Below are positions 46,501 to 56,200 of a DNA stretch of 64,000 nucleotides, one piece after another. Below the pieces are notes generated by a model that worked only from the letters and a program-made list of their open reading frames with translations, did no database searches and had not been told where the DNA came from. A program made the position numbers and the translations under genes. This DNA comes from Crossaster papposus. Its lineage: Eukaryota > Echinodermata > Asteroidea > Velatida > Solasteridae. The stretch spans positions 806,001 through 870,000 of the forward strand of contig JBAIAA010000751.1 in NCBI GenBank assembly GCA_037893245.1, read 5' to 3'. Numbering within the stretch: the stretch's first letter is position 1; each line of letters starts with the position of its first letter.

Positions 46501-47489
46501 TAGCGACTTTATTGTATTCACTGTCAGCTCTTTGATCTGGGTTTTTCACCATCTTTCACCACGTTTGGCGGACTGATCAGAGGGAGCCGACAGTTTTGTA
46601 GATGAGCGTCGTAACACCCAGTTCAATCCCTCATTAAGAGCGTTGGTTTTCGTAACAAAGAATGGTGGAGTGATTGACAGATTCCCTATAGCTTCCTTGA
46701 AAAGCCCTCACCTATTGGGTTGGAAAGCAGTAAACAAAATCGCATCAAATTATGCGATCAACTTGTCCCCCCGCGCTCCGAAAAAAACCCTCATAAAAAC
46801 AAGAACCAAACATGATTATTTCCCCCCCCCAAAAATTTTTTTCTTTAAATATATAAATGTATAAATAAATTGTTATGAGTTTAACTTTTTTGGCTTCGAG
46901 GATTTAGGCTTTGTCTTTAATTTCCACCACCGAAACGAACATCAAAAGGTATTTTCTAAAACTTAGATAAAAATAATCGAGATTAGGGCCTATGCAAGAG
47001 AATAATCAAGGAAAAAGTTTACCCACATCGTCTTTACAGTTGTTAAGTTCTACGAGGGCAAATGATACAAATTATAGAATTAAAAATACATGTAAATCAA
47101 ACCAGGGGGCGAGTCGGTCAGGGGGCGAGTCGGTCAGGGGGCGAGTCGGTCAGGAGGCGAGTCGGCCAGGGGGCGAGTCGGTCAGGGGGCGAGTTAGTAA
47201 GGGGCGAGTCGGTCAGGGGGCGAGTCGGTCAGGGGGCGAGTTGGAAAGGGGCGAGTAGGTAAGGGGCGAGTCGGTCAGGGGGCGAGTTGACCTGACACCG
47301 TTTATTCGTCCTTCGTTTTAAATTTGCTAACTCACTGGTTTAAAGATCGATTAATTGACATTTTATAAACTTACCAATACCACCCCCATCTCCTATGCCC
47401 GGACCCCACAACCTTCTTGGAGGCTTAGCATTGATGGTGGTCGACGACAACGCCAGCAAGAACAGAGAAATTAACACAAAACCCTTCAT
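34525..47489 (-). CDS. Cobalamin-binding intrinsic factor/transcobalamin-like, 8 exons
   Basis: Exons 47489-47375, 42966-42714, 42229-41916, 41474-41299, 40012-39826, 39347-39143, 35955-35831 and 34586-34525 join in phase with GT-AG introns to 1437 nt, 478 aa plus TAA. Residues 1-21 are a signal peptide (MKGFVLISLFLLALSSTTIN). Exons 2-5 form the alpha/alpha-barrel of the eukaryotic cobalamin-binding family: WLLRQQDEDWGWNGG, YSLGVLALCQSG, GPDVASLTVMAMSC, QQTDGSFGNG..STALASQ and REDGSFGN. Exons 6-8 encode the C-terminal beta domain (DUF4430 type: ITIQILVENG, TYWSILIG, GGEYIFYYRSW at the end). Vertebrate members bind vitamin B12 extracellularly for uptake. Length is slightly above the usual 400-435 aa. 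I cannot say which vertebrate paralogue it is closest to. No inactivating change was seen. Confidence 0.93.
34587..35830. other. Intron 7 of the cobalamin-binding gene
   Basis: 35,136-35,205 holds four imperfect copies of GCATGTTCGGTATAGCC. I see no other feature. Confidence 0.5.
35831..35955 (-). CDS. Cobalamin-binding gene exon 7
   Basis: 125 nt, acceptor TTTGTTCAG, donor GTGAGG. Encodes FGNSITSFNGLANDD and HTYWSILIGPD. Confidence 0.88.
36332..37305. mobile_element. PIF/Harbinger-like relic with MYB/SANT remnant
   Basis: AGGCGCTTTCACACTGT at the left and ACACTATCTCG..AAAACGCCT complement at the right are TIRs, flanked by TAT on both sides (36,329-36,331 and 37,306-37,308), a 3-bp target duplication. 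Inside, from ATG at 36,835, MGPKKSDNKAERPTWKDKEV and, after stops, SQLDSTTRNKVFTKMSEDLE then LTNLRRDYKHC resemble the MYB/SANT-like protein of Harbinger elements. Stops and a frameshift show it is dead. No transposase was seen. It lies in intron 6 of the cobalamin-binding gene. Confidence 0.75.
37306..37846. other. Intron 6 stretch without feature
   Basis: It holds a C run at about 37,436-37,449 and no gene-like content that I can support. Confidence 0.35.
37847..38093. mobile_element. AACACCCTGAT-family element, copy 2
   Basis: TTAACCAGTTCACGTAGG at the left pairs with GTAAACTGGTTAA at the right. The interior GTAGCACACCCTGATATTTCC..CTCGCTTGCTGC is shared with 20,009 and 42,405. Confidence 0.75.
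38183..38666. mobile_element. TIR element, AGCC(G/C)TGTTCGCACTGGA ends
   Basis: AGCCGTGTTCGCACTGGA pairs with TCCAGTGCGAACAGGGCT. Repeated GGTTAAACT / GGGTAAGTTACC segments and GATGGAAGATTTAAC palindromes occur inside. No target duplication could be fixed. Non-coding. Confidence 0.8.
38667..39142. other. Rest of intron 6
   Basis: 38,805-38,910 belongs to the dispersed repeat also at 22,090 and 51,890. ACGCCGGTTGAAAACGAATGCC near 38,950 matches 26,640. Confidence 0.5.
39143..39347 (-). CDS. Cobalamin-binding gene exon 6
   Basis: 205 nt, acceptor TTATTTTCAG, donor GTCAGG. Encodes a Pro/Ser/Glu-rich linker, then ITIQILVENGVDTEEPPVTV and STLFQFLQMAME, the start of the C-terminal domain. Confidence 0.9.
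39348..39825. other. Intron 5 of the cobalamin-binding gene
   Basis: I see no repeat or gene inside. Confidence 0.35.
39826..40012 (-). CDS. Cobalamin-binding gene exon 5
   Basis: 187 nt, acceptor TTCTGACAG, donor GTGAGC. Encodes ALNAANIPPSLWRADAALQR, REDGSFGNLGATVQIMPIL and an NRHYGSVKDV segment. Confidence 0.88.
40125..40400. repeat. Dispersed repeat in intron 4
   Basis: AATGATGTATATTCCGAGAAAACAATATTCTAAAATTT recurs in part at 19,260-19,300 and inverted at 44,310-44,370 with matching flanks. Confidence 0.55.
40588..41038 (+). mobile_element. TTAA-flanked MITE, copy 3
   Basis: AGGGATCGTATACGTTTGG and CCAAACGTATACGATTCCT are flanked by TTAA at 40,584-40,587 and 41,039-41,042. Compared with copy 1 it has a ~60-bp insertion near 40,920-40,980. 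It lies in intron 4 of the cobalamin-binding gene. Confidence 0.85.
41299..41474 (-). CDS. Cobalamin-binding gene exon 4
   Basis: 176 nt, acceptor AACTGTAG, donor GTATGT. Encodes GPDVASLTVMAMSCAKPSV and SKQQTDGSFGNGISTALASQ, the best-conserved family region. Confidence 0.92.
41598..41841. mobile_element. MITE with GGGGCCAATTTCA ends, copy 3
   Basis: GGGGACCAATTTCATAAAAC pairs with TTTTATGAAATTGACCCC. It lies in intron 3 of the cobalamin-binding gene. Confidence 0.8.
41916..42229 (-). CDS. Cobalamin-binding gene exon 3
   Basis: 314 nt, acceptor TTTTTTACAG, donor GTCAGT. Encodes LAMYVLALESTCHDTQDFYG (a conserved substrate-side helix), then FNNHFQYSLGVLALCQSG and REDGCYRFDGE. Confidence 0.9.
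42230..42713. other. Intron 2, holding AACACCCTGAT-family fragment
   Basis: 42,405-42,510 is a partial third copy of the element at 37,847. It leaves a frame (FAASEAGNIRVCYPQIP) that could be mistaken for an exon, but it recurs in the other copies outside genes. Confidence 0.65.
42714..42966 (-). CDS. Cobalamin-binding gene exon 2
   Basis: 253 nt, acceptor TTCCACAG, donor GTACGG. Encodes CVDDDVTCARVNAAKWLLRQ, WGWNGGISTSSVVMAMQLAN and KQLEIELLAELG, the first barrel helices. Confidence 0.9.
43272..44130. repeat. ~228-bp direct repeats flanking a GCAGGATT minisatellite
   Basis: 43,272-43,500 and 43,906-44,130 are near-identical (AAGTTATTGTTTAAAAGC ... TGCGTCTTAGAGACGCAC). Between them GCAGGATTTTGCAGGATTGAGG and variants repeat. 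The repeats do not begin with TG or end with CA, so an LTR is not supported. Intron 1 of the cobalamin-binding gene. Confidence 0.75.
44150..44410. repeat. Dispersed repeat, inverted relative to 40,125
   Basis: TCTTAGAATATTGTTTTCTC and TCATTCACAGAGCTAAAACTTT are the complement of the 40,170-40,210 region. Confidence 0.55.
44939..45132. mobile_element. Palindromic MITE, ~190 bp
   Basis: AAGGTGTTTCAGGGTAATAT..CCATCTTGTTCACGGGGC at the left pairs with its complement ending AAACACCTT at the right, giving 40-bp arms. Inner GCGTTGCT / AGCAACGC pairs extend the stem. Confidence 0.8.
45649..47299. mobile_element. Complete foldback element, TU-like
   Basis: Each arm is ~200 bp of 13-16-bp tandem repeats, CTCGCCCCCTGACCGA on the left (45,660-45,862) and its complement on the right (47,104-47,290). 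Outer ends GATTGTAGGTCAACTCG and CGAGTTGACCTGACACC are inverted. GTTTATTC on both sides (45,641-45,648 and 47,300-47,307) is an 8-bp target duplication. The 1.2-kb centre contains 46,150-46,315, which resembles 59,893-60,058, and no long frame. TU elements of sea urchins are foldback elements with 15-bp repeats in their arms. It sits in intron 1 of the cobalamin-binding gene. Confidence 0.88.
47375..47489 (-). CDS. Cobalamin-binding gene exon 1, signal peptide
   Basis: ATG to GTAAGTTT donor, 38 codons plus one base. It encodes a hydrophobic signal peptide and a Gly-rich linker (RRLWGPGIGDGGG). The 4.4-kb intron that follows holds the foldback element. Confidence 0.85.
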
Positions 47490-47566
47490 TGCGGAGGGAA
47501 AAGTCCTTGACTAGTCGTCGAACACAAGCAAGAGAGGGTTGAAATGCTGTTGTTAGTGTATCCTCT

Positions 47567-47576
47567 ACTATATACT
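47567..47576 (-). promoter_or_regulatory. Candidate TATA box of the cobalamin-binding gene
   Basis: GTATATAGTA on the minus strand lies ~80 nt upstream of the ATG at 47,489, placing a start site near 47,540. A tandem TTCGGATGC minisatellite begins ~100 bp further upstream. Confidence 0.55.
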
Positions 47577-47689
47577 CTGCTGTACTAGCCCTCTATTCCC
47601 AGGTTGGACAACGTCTTCATCGCACTACGACGAGTATGAACAAGTTATGAAGCAGAATCAGTGTCAAAAAGATCAGACGTATTTTTTTT

Positions 47690-47950
47690 ACAACTCGGAT
47701 GCTTTCCTAATTCGGATGCATTCCTAATTCGGATGATTTTTGCAAACTCGGATGCTTTTCTAATTCGGATGAATTCGTAATTCGGATGCTTTTTGTAACC
47801 TCGGATGCTTTTTTAATTCGGATGCTTTTTGTAAACTCGGATGCTTTTTTAATTCGGATCACTGATTCGGATACTTTTCTAGTTTGAATGGTTTTTGTAA
47901 ACCCAACATATTCGCAAATCGGATGCTTTCCCAATCCGGCACTAGGGTGG
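47690..47950. repeat. TTCGGATGC minisatellite upstream of promoter
   Basis: About 14 copies of (A/C)TCGGATGC or TTCGGATG, spaced 15-20 bp by TTTTT(G)TAA linkers, lie 120-380 bp upstream of the TATA box of the cobalamin-binding gene. Confidence 0.8.
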
Positions 47951-48072
47951 CCCTGAAAGGACATCACACATCGCAGATTCATGGAGTTGAGGCTGCACAA
48001 CGTACATAAACAGAACTTCCGCATTCATGACCCTGTGACCGGTACATGCAGACAGGGCGACAAGGCCGCCGC

Positions 48073-48763
48073 GCCGGTGTGGAAGGTAATTCTGTCCCCC
48101 GGTAAAATTGTCCGGGGGGACAGAATTACCTAGGTAAAAGTGTCCCCCTGGAGACGTTAATTCTGTCCCCCTCCAGTTTATTCTGTCCCCTCTCTAGGTA
48201 ATTGTGTCCCCCAATATTCCACACATAAGCGGTTATTTTGATGTTATTTCAATGAAAAGCCCACATGGTATTTATTATTTGGACTTCTCTTCCCTTCATC
48301 GATTTATCAAAACAAAAATACAAATACAAATAACTTTATTAATTAAATCAACCGATCTACGTTTCTGCGCGAAAGGGAAAATGGCAGTAATCAGTATTTT
48401 TAGACTTCTTGCACGCGTACAGATTCTAGATACCCAGCACGAAATAAGAAAGCACTTTTGACCACCTGTAATTTGTAGAACTCTACACATCCTACAGTCT
48501 GCCACAAATAATGCACCATGGAGGGGTGAACCTGTACTACACTGGTTGTTGCGTCTAGTGGGTGCTAGACTTGTGACGTTGCACGGGACAAATTTACCAG
48601 GGGGACACGTTTAACGTTGGACGGGGAGACAGAATTACCTGGAGGGGGACAGAAATACCTAGGTAAATGTGTCCCCCCGGACAGATTTACCGGGTCACGG
48701 CCTGGTAAGTCTGTCCGGGGGGACACATTTACCAGGGGGGACAGAATTACCTTTCACACCGGC
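48073..48763. mobile_element. TIR element rich in GTCCCCC / GGGGGAC motifs
   Basis: GCCGGTGTGGAAGGTAATTC pairs with GAATTACCTTTCACACCGGC. Inside, GGTAAATTCTGTCCCCC-type blocks recur many times in both orientations, with the dispersed repeat 48,245-48,375 in the centre. No target duplication or gene was seen. Confidence 0.8.
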
Positions 48764-48804
48764 CACGCACGCGCACGTGTGGGGCCGGGGGGGATAGGGC
48801 GGCC

Positions 48805-48905
48805 GGGTGGCCGTGGGCAAAGATCGTAGAGCGCCACAAGGCGCTTCATGGAGTGGCCGTGGGGGCCGCCTACAGCGCTCTACGATCTTCTACGATCTTT
48901 GGTCT
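48805..48905. repeat. Nested short inverted repeats
   Basis: CAAAGATCGTAGAGCGC pairs with GCGCTCTACGATC, repeated once more as TCTACGATCTTTGG. A short palindrome of the same sequence is at about 43,103-43,135. Confidence 0.7.
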
Positions 48906-49029
48906 AGAGCCGCCCATTTATGATAATTACCCCTAACCATCCTAGAAGGAAAAAAAACATTCGCCGGCGCCGGGGCCGCCGCGCTAGAATAGCCGGGCAG
49001 GCGCACCCATAGAGCCCATTATACAAATA

Positions 49030-49215
49030 TTGACTGCTTTGAGTGGTATAGTAAAACCATGGAGCATTGCTCCATGGTAAAACTAGCCTCCCGAGGTGAT
49101 CCATGGAGCATTCTATTTTCCCGAGGCGAAGCCGAGGGAAAATAGGAATGCTCCATGGATCACCGAGGGAGGCTAGTTTTACTATACCGCGAAATAAAGC
49201 CGTCAATATTTGTTT
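49030..49215. mobile_element. Nested palindromic element
   Basis: GTATAGTAAAACCATGGAGC..CTAGCCTCCC pairs with GGGAGGCTAGTTTTACTATAC. CCATGGAGCATTCTATTTTCCC has its own palindromic partner. Related to the 18,117 element. Confidence 0.75.
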
Positions 49216-49669
49216 TATAACAAATCACTCACAGATTCTGCACAATTTCAGCTTCCTGAAAGTATAGTAATGACAACAAATCTCCGAATTATACGTCTCT
49301 CGATCATACGTGTACTTTGTTGCCTTGATGAACGAGTGCGAAGGTGATAGAGCAATGTTTACGCAATGCACCGAAACACACGTCTGGGTTTCAGTCACGC
49401 TTTCGTTGCTATGCGCATCGTTCGTGTGTTGCTATGCGCATAGTCCTTTTTGCGTGGTATAGTCTTTTTGGATAGCGCAAGTAAAAAATAGTAAAAATAG
49501 CAAGTGACACGTGCCGCGCTCTCGGCCAATCAAGACACAGAATCTGTGAGTGAGGTGTTATAAAGAGCTATATTCAATTTAATATAGCTATGAATAGTAC
49601 AAAGCGCGAGAAGTCACGTGAGCGTCAATTCGAATGGTCTCGCGCTTACTCGAAGTACGTACGCGCGGG
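49216..49669. other. Intergenic stretch
   Basis: It contains TTGCTATGCGCAT direct repeats at about 49,407-49,440. No gene. Confidence 0.4.
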
Positions 49670-50089
49670 GAATTAATAATCGAACACGCCAACTATTCGT
49701 GACTAACTACGTCATAAACGCTCACTTCACACACACATGCAGACTATACTACTGCGTTTAGCCAATAAGCACAGCGCTATGTGCAGAGTGACGTACGTGC
49801 GCGATTATGACGTAGCACAGGATTGCGTTTTGTTGTCAAGCGCTCTTTCAAAAATTATAAATAAAGTTATATCGTATCAAATACATTTTTAGCTAAAATG
49901 AATTTTTTTTGATCTTATAAAATACTAATTACCCACTTAGCAAATGTCGATGAAAATGTAATATTACACTGTAGGATGAGGCGCAAATTAAACTCTCAAA
50001 TTTGAAGCATATCGATGAACGAGCAACAACTTGGAAACGGCAAAACACCATGAATTATGAATTATGCATGAGCGTGTCCAGACTTTCCA

Positions 50090-50094
50090 CCAAT
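50090..50094 (+). promoter_or_regulatory. CCAAT box candidate
   Basis: CCAAT lies 156 bp upstream of the exon 1 ATG and is kept in the inverted duplicate (ATTGG at about 11,944). No TATA box is evident. Confidence 0.35.
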
Positions 50095-50249
50095 GAGATG
50101 AGCCGTCCGGCCAGCTGTTTTCAGAAAAAGTTTTGGATTTACGAGAAGCGGACGTGTCTGTGCGTTTTTCTGTATCTCTTTTCGCGAATACCTGTACAAC
50201 AAATTCCGAAATTTCGTAGCTGATTTTAAGATCGCGGTTCGGCTGAAAA

Positions 50250-50292
50250 ATGGGCTGTCACGAGTCCAAGAAGCGAAAGCGGCGTGCTCGAG
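50250..50292 (+). CDS. Scaffold gene exon 1, N-terminal acylation motif
   Basis: 43 nt, ATG to GTAAGTTT donor, phase 1. Gly2, Cys3 and Ser6 followed by KKRKRRAR fit an N-myristoylation plus palmitoylation signal with a basic membrane-binding patch. Confidence 0.7.
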
Positions 50293-53200
50293 GTAAGTTT
50301 CTGGCCCCCGGCCGTGGCAAATTTCACACACGCACACTGACACTCGTTCATTGTTTGTACGTACAAACTACAACGTTCTCACGAAAGAGCAAGGAATAAG
50401 ATCCCATATTTTGTTGATATATTATTAAGATACAAAGACAATTGTGGCCCAAGGTATTAAGACTTGAGAGTCGTTTTAAAATCATGTGCGAAGTACGAAC
50501 GTAGGCCTATAACTAACTGTAGACCCATGAACGTGGCGGTATTTACGGGTCTAAAGTAGGACGTATTTAGTTTAATTAGATTGTTGATTTTATTTTCTTG
50601 CTAGCAATAGCATGCAACAGCAGCAGCAAGATCACGTGTTTCATATCGCAAATTTATGACCTCACAATGCGCCCATTGTGTGGTCATAATGACTACACAA
50701 CATGGGCATTATGATTTCCCTTGTAAAAACATTATCGAGGTCGGCATGGCGTCATAAAGGGCAAGCCCGTCGATAGCAACATGCAAAATCTCAAATTTCC
50801 CCCTTTGCGATAACGTTTTACATACCTGTAGGGCCTACATGTATATGCAATGTTGTACAATGTACTATAAAATGGGTAGGGTTAGTCCAAGTTTGTATGG
50901 AGTTAATCTAAGTTTTTGGTAGAATTGAGTGATAAAAATGTATTAGAATGAAATAAAATCATTATATAGGCCACGATGATAATTATAGTTTTACACATTT
51001 GCGTCCCTTAATTCTTCCAAATAGGCACTTGGGGAGACAAATTAGCGTAAGTTTTTAGGTAATAAGGAGACAGTGGCACTTAGCCTAGGGAGACATTTCA
51101 GTGTCTCCCTAAGTGTCTAGCTACCCTAAAAATATATATTTGGGAGTTATTTTTGTCCTAGAACGACAGATTTTGGTCTAAATAGCATAAATCTCGAAGA
51201 TCTTAGAGAATATTTTTCATTACTTTATTTTAGGTTGTGAATTGTTTGCATGGGTCCAGAAGTTGTTTCATGTTCATTTTAGGCTCAAATGTTTAAACTT
51301 GTTTCTTGGAAAATACAGGTCCTGTGGAAAAAGGAAGTTCAGTGCATGCATGGGATTGAATAACAAAGCAATACGATTTAAATGCTCAAACTTTCGGGAC
51401 CAGTTCAGACTTGAATTATTTTTACTTCATTATATTCCCAAGTTTAATTTGTCTTTTAAAATAGCTATTCCTGGCTACACAACTGATTAAGACCTTACTT
51501 AAGACCTTATGTGGTAAGGGGTGTTTGCATGTTTGTTTTTATTTGAGTGAAAGGGTTAGCATTATTTCTACTATGAAAAGAACAATCTTAAGTTCGAGGT
51601 GCACTGTGAAGTGTAATAAAGCGTTCTGAAATAAGCCACAGTTAAATGTAGTATACACATTGGTAATCGCTTGAATTATCAGAAATGGGTAAATTTGATT
51701 GGCTGTATTTTTTTGCAAATATCGTTCAAATTATGCTGTTTGAAGTTTTACAATCATGGATGCAAAACAAAAGAGAGAAAAAACAGCGTTCGTTTTCAAC
51801 CATCGGGCCGTTGTTTTTATTTAATATTTATGTTATTTTTAGCAGCAATTGCGAAAAATGTATAAAATTCAGCTTTTGAAACAATCACAGGATTCCTAGC
51901 ACAATCATTTTTTTGGATGCCTAGAATCATCATTTACTTTCAAATAAAGTAAGATATTTCCTAAAAATTCAGAAGCAAAATGCTTTGATATCCGCAAATG
52001 ATGTATCTTACATTTAACCTTTTAACACTTTGTTGTCTTAGAATCTGGCAATGAGCACCAGAAGCTTTCCAGGAGTGCTTTGAAGAAGCAAAAAAAGGTA
52101 AGTTAACAATGAGGAAATGTCAGGACATTTTTACTTGTATTTGCAGTCCAACAAATGTATACGTTTTGTGAATTCATGTTCAAAGATACTATTTTCGATT
52201 ATCAAAATAAATAATGTATTTGCAGAGATGTAGTAAAGTCCCTAAAAATCACCATTAAAATCAGCCTCATGGTTCTCTTGTATCTCCCCCTATCCAGGCT
52301 AAGGCCAAGGTGGCCAAGGCCCTGGCCGAGACCAAGGCGAAGGGTGATGCTGAGCTGAGAGCTGTAGCTCTGGCCGTAGCTGGACTTGGTGAGTTGTAAC
52401 ATCTCTCAGGGTTTCCACTGAATGTTTTGTAGGGAGAGACCTCATCATGAAAAGATATATCACTGACCAGGAACTATGTATTGCATACACAGAATAGTCT
52501 GCCACTTGGTGATGCCCCCACACCAAAAAAAAGAAAGAAGACATTTAAAAATACAAGTGCTTAATAAATATTGTTTTATTTTGGGAGCTAAAAAGTAATT
52601 TGTATTGAATATACATTACAATTTTAAAATTGTGTTGTCAACTCTGCAGGAGAGGTCCAGCTGCCTGCCATTACAAGCAAGCAAACCCATGAGCAAACCC
52701 CTGAGCAAACCCCTGAGCAAATCCCTGAGCAAAATACCACCACCCCTGAGCAATCCCTAACCAATGAGCATACTACCCCCGAGGAAATCCTGAAGGTCAG
52801 ATATTACCTTTTTTGGTCAAAGTACTTACAGTTCAAAACTTTTAAAAACTTGATTTGCCAACAAATAAGTTTAAATTAAAAACAATATCACAAACACCAA
52901 TTAATACTTCATGCAAAGCAATTAAAGTCAAAGTGAGTTTGACAATGTTTACTTTTTACTTTTTGTTAAGCATGAACCAACATCAAGCTAGATAACATCC
53001 TTTATCATATGACAAAAAATATAGGGCATTTTAAGAGGCTGATAGATAACATCCCGAATATTGAGATTATATTACCTTTTATTCACAGGAAATGAAGAAA
53101 GAGACAAAGGAGGAGATGAAGTCCCCCAACGGAATGATGACTACTGATTTCTCTGTCGCAGCTGCCATTACTGATGCAGTTGCCAAGGTGACCAATGACG

Positions 53201-56200
53201 ATGCTGTGATAAAGAATGAGGACCTGAAGGCCATCCTGGGGCTGACCCAGGTGAATAACTTACCCACCCCCCCCCTCCCCCAAACAATAATAATAATAAA
53301 TAAATAAATAAATATAACAAAATTAACTTAAATAAAATCTCACTATTTTCTTGATTTATGTGCCTACATGATTTAAAAGCACATACATTTTCTGCTTGTG
53401 CTGTTATTAGAGAATTGTGATTCTTGGTGCAGAATTCTGTGGTTAGCAAGTGTACAAACTCGGACATATTGTCCAGGTTCCAGTATAAGGGTGCTATAAT
53501 GATACTTGGTATAAGTACAGCCAGGTTTGACTTTACCTCACACAAGTATATGATTTTCGGTTTATTTTCAATTTCTTATTAACGAGCCTTGATTTCCTTT
53601 ATTTGACAGTCTACCCTGGCCACTGAGCGTCCTACCAGCTCCGCATCCATTGAACCTAGACTGATTGTTGTCAATGAGGCTGACATCTGCATTGACAACA
53701 CCGTGGACAAACCACCTACTGAAGTGAGTCCCTTTATTGTAATATTTAACTTCAGTAGTTTGCTATGAATAGAAGTAAGTAGTGATAGTGATGGTGATAG
53801 TGGTACAAAGGAATGGGATGACGATAATGGTGATGAAAATGATGAAGACAACAGATAAGTTTATTTGAGGACCAGTGGATAACTAATGGTTGATCTGTGA
53901 GGTAGGTAGTACCTACACACTTATACTGAAGTCAAAACATCTCAAGTCAAAGCATAATTTTAAACTCCTTGCTGTACAATATATGGGTGTATTGGTTCTT
54001 AGCGAAACAATCTTCCTTTTTAAGTATAGGCTATACCCCTGAATTAACCTATCACAGTAGAACTGTGTCAACGCATGCAGCTTGTGAAATATCAATGCCG
54101 AATTTGAAAAAATCTGAGAAAAACACACATTTCTGCACAAAATTCGCTAAGGTTAATTTACAGTTAAAATAATAATAATGATTGGTTGGTTTGATTGAAG
54201 TAAGCTGATAAGTATAGTTTCTGCTGGACCTTGCTTACATTGCTGACTTTTCAAATGTGATCTATGCAGGCACTGATCAAGAAGCCTACCATCACTGACA
54301 AGGATATACAAGCTACTGTTGCCTTGATGAGTGAGAACAAAGATGTAGAAATCAAGGAAGAGGATGACGAGGATACTGATCAGGTATGAGATTTGTTCAA
54401 TAAAAAACCTTTTCCTGAAATAGTTGTACTAATCACAGTACAGTCACTGTGAGAGTTCCGGATCACTTTTTATACTAAACGCCACACATCGGCATATTCT
54501 CCTCTTCATTAGACCAGTGACATCATTTTGTAGTAAACAAATATTCCACCTCATCTACAACCGAAACTGCCGGTTGACAAAGACTCATTCAAGGGAAATA
54601 AATCTCAAGTTTTTTGCTGGATTTAACGCAACAGTTCCGGATCACGCATTGCCTGTCATTCAAACAGCGCGCATTGACCAATACTATTACGAGTTTTAAT
54701 CAGGTAACTTAGCAACAGTTGCTACAGGCATGGTTTGTGACCACACCCACTAGCTCAGCTATAGGGCAGTCTGCATACGTTATACTATGGTTATACGTTT
54801 CTGCATGCATCACATCAAAGGTGATCTGCAACTGTCACATCGCAGAAAAAAAATCTTTTGACAAATACGGCAATTCAGTTAATTCACATTTCCAATTTCT
54901 TTTTACTATATACTAAATTTTCTAAAATTACTAAATTTCTTTTCAGAATATTGCAAAATAATAGACGTTGAAATTTGTGGGGGGAAAATCAGGTTATATA
55001 CTTGAATTAAATCTAAGTTAATCAAATTGATCCAGAACTGTCTATGATCCAGAACTGTCGCACCGACTGTACACATTAGAAATCTGTGAAACACAAACCA
55101 GCAAATATGATGTGACATAGAATTCATTTTGATTTCACACTGTTTTATTTTATCATCGCATACAATGTTTAATTTGTGTAACTGTTATTATGATTAGACA
55201 GTCCAGGATTGGATGCTTTTTCACTCTTTTAAACCAGGACTCTTCCAGCAGCCTGAAAGTGGAAGCTGATAACCTGGTGAAGGCCGTCTTTGCCAGTCTG
55301 GACAAAGATGAGATGAGTGCACCTCAGCCAGAAGGGCTAGAGTCTGCAGCGGATGAGGTAAGTCAACATCAAAGTAGACAAGCATCAATTACATCAATTG
55401 CATTATAACTTCATTGGCACATATGTTCACTAAAGATACAAGGCTGGGCATCCACTACCGCCGGTATAACTGTACCGGCCAGCCTGTAGCTCGGCCGGTA
55501 AGTTTTATCCTCTTGGTACCGGCCGAGACTCTGACTGAGGCACTTACACGCTTTGGAGATTCTTTGTGTTCAGGCTCCATAGCAGATTCCTATCTTGGAC
55601 CAAACAATGAGGAGTGTTTATAATTCGCTTTCTCCTCCACTGGTCCACAAAAGGCCTAAATACATTTATTTAATACTTATAATGTAATGTATGCAGTGCT
55701 TCATGACAACCAATTAATTTGTGAAAATGCCATGTAAAGAAATTTCAAGATGCAGTCAGGAAGCTTGTTTACGCCATGCTTACACAATATACAATAATTC
55801 TGCTTAAAACCCTTTTGTTGAACTCTGGAGGCTAACATGCTGTGTTTTGCTTGAGAGACTCTGATTGTGCTCTAATGTGTCGACGAGATATACTGCAGTA
55901 AGACCAGCCTTGTACCAGCCGAGAGGGGCAATTAAGGGGCTGGCCAGTAAAAAAAACGGCCGGTAATGGATGCCGGGCCTAACTTTAAGATTTTAAATTG
56001 TTGTAATTTTGTTATATATCATGATTAGACAGTCCATGATTGGTTGCTTTTTCTTTCTTTTGTATATCAGGACTCTTCTAGCAACCTGGAAGTGGAGGCT
56101 GCTAATCTGGTGAAGGCCGTCTTTGCCAGTCTGGAAAAAGATGAGATGAATGCACCTCAGCCAGAAGGGCTAAAGTCTGCAGCTGATGATGAGGTAAAGT

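Larger units (their letters stand above)
49670..51005 (+). repeat. Segmental duplicate containing promoter and exon 1
   Basis: This is the plus-strand partner of 10,905-12,370. This copy is linked to the other 15 exons, so it is taken as the functional one. Confidence 0.85.

Noticed and set aside
45705-47262. Arg/Gly/Ser-rich frames in the foldback arms
   Set aside because: They are translations of the 13-16-bp minisatellite on both strands, with no other coding evidence.
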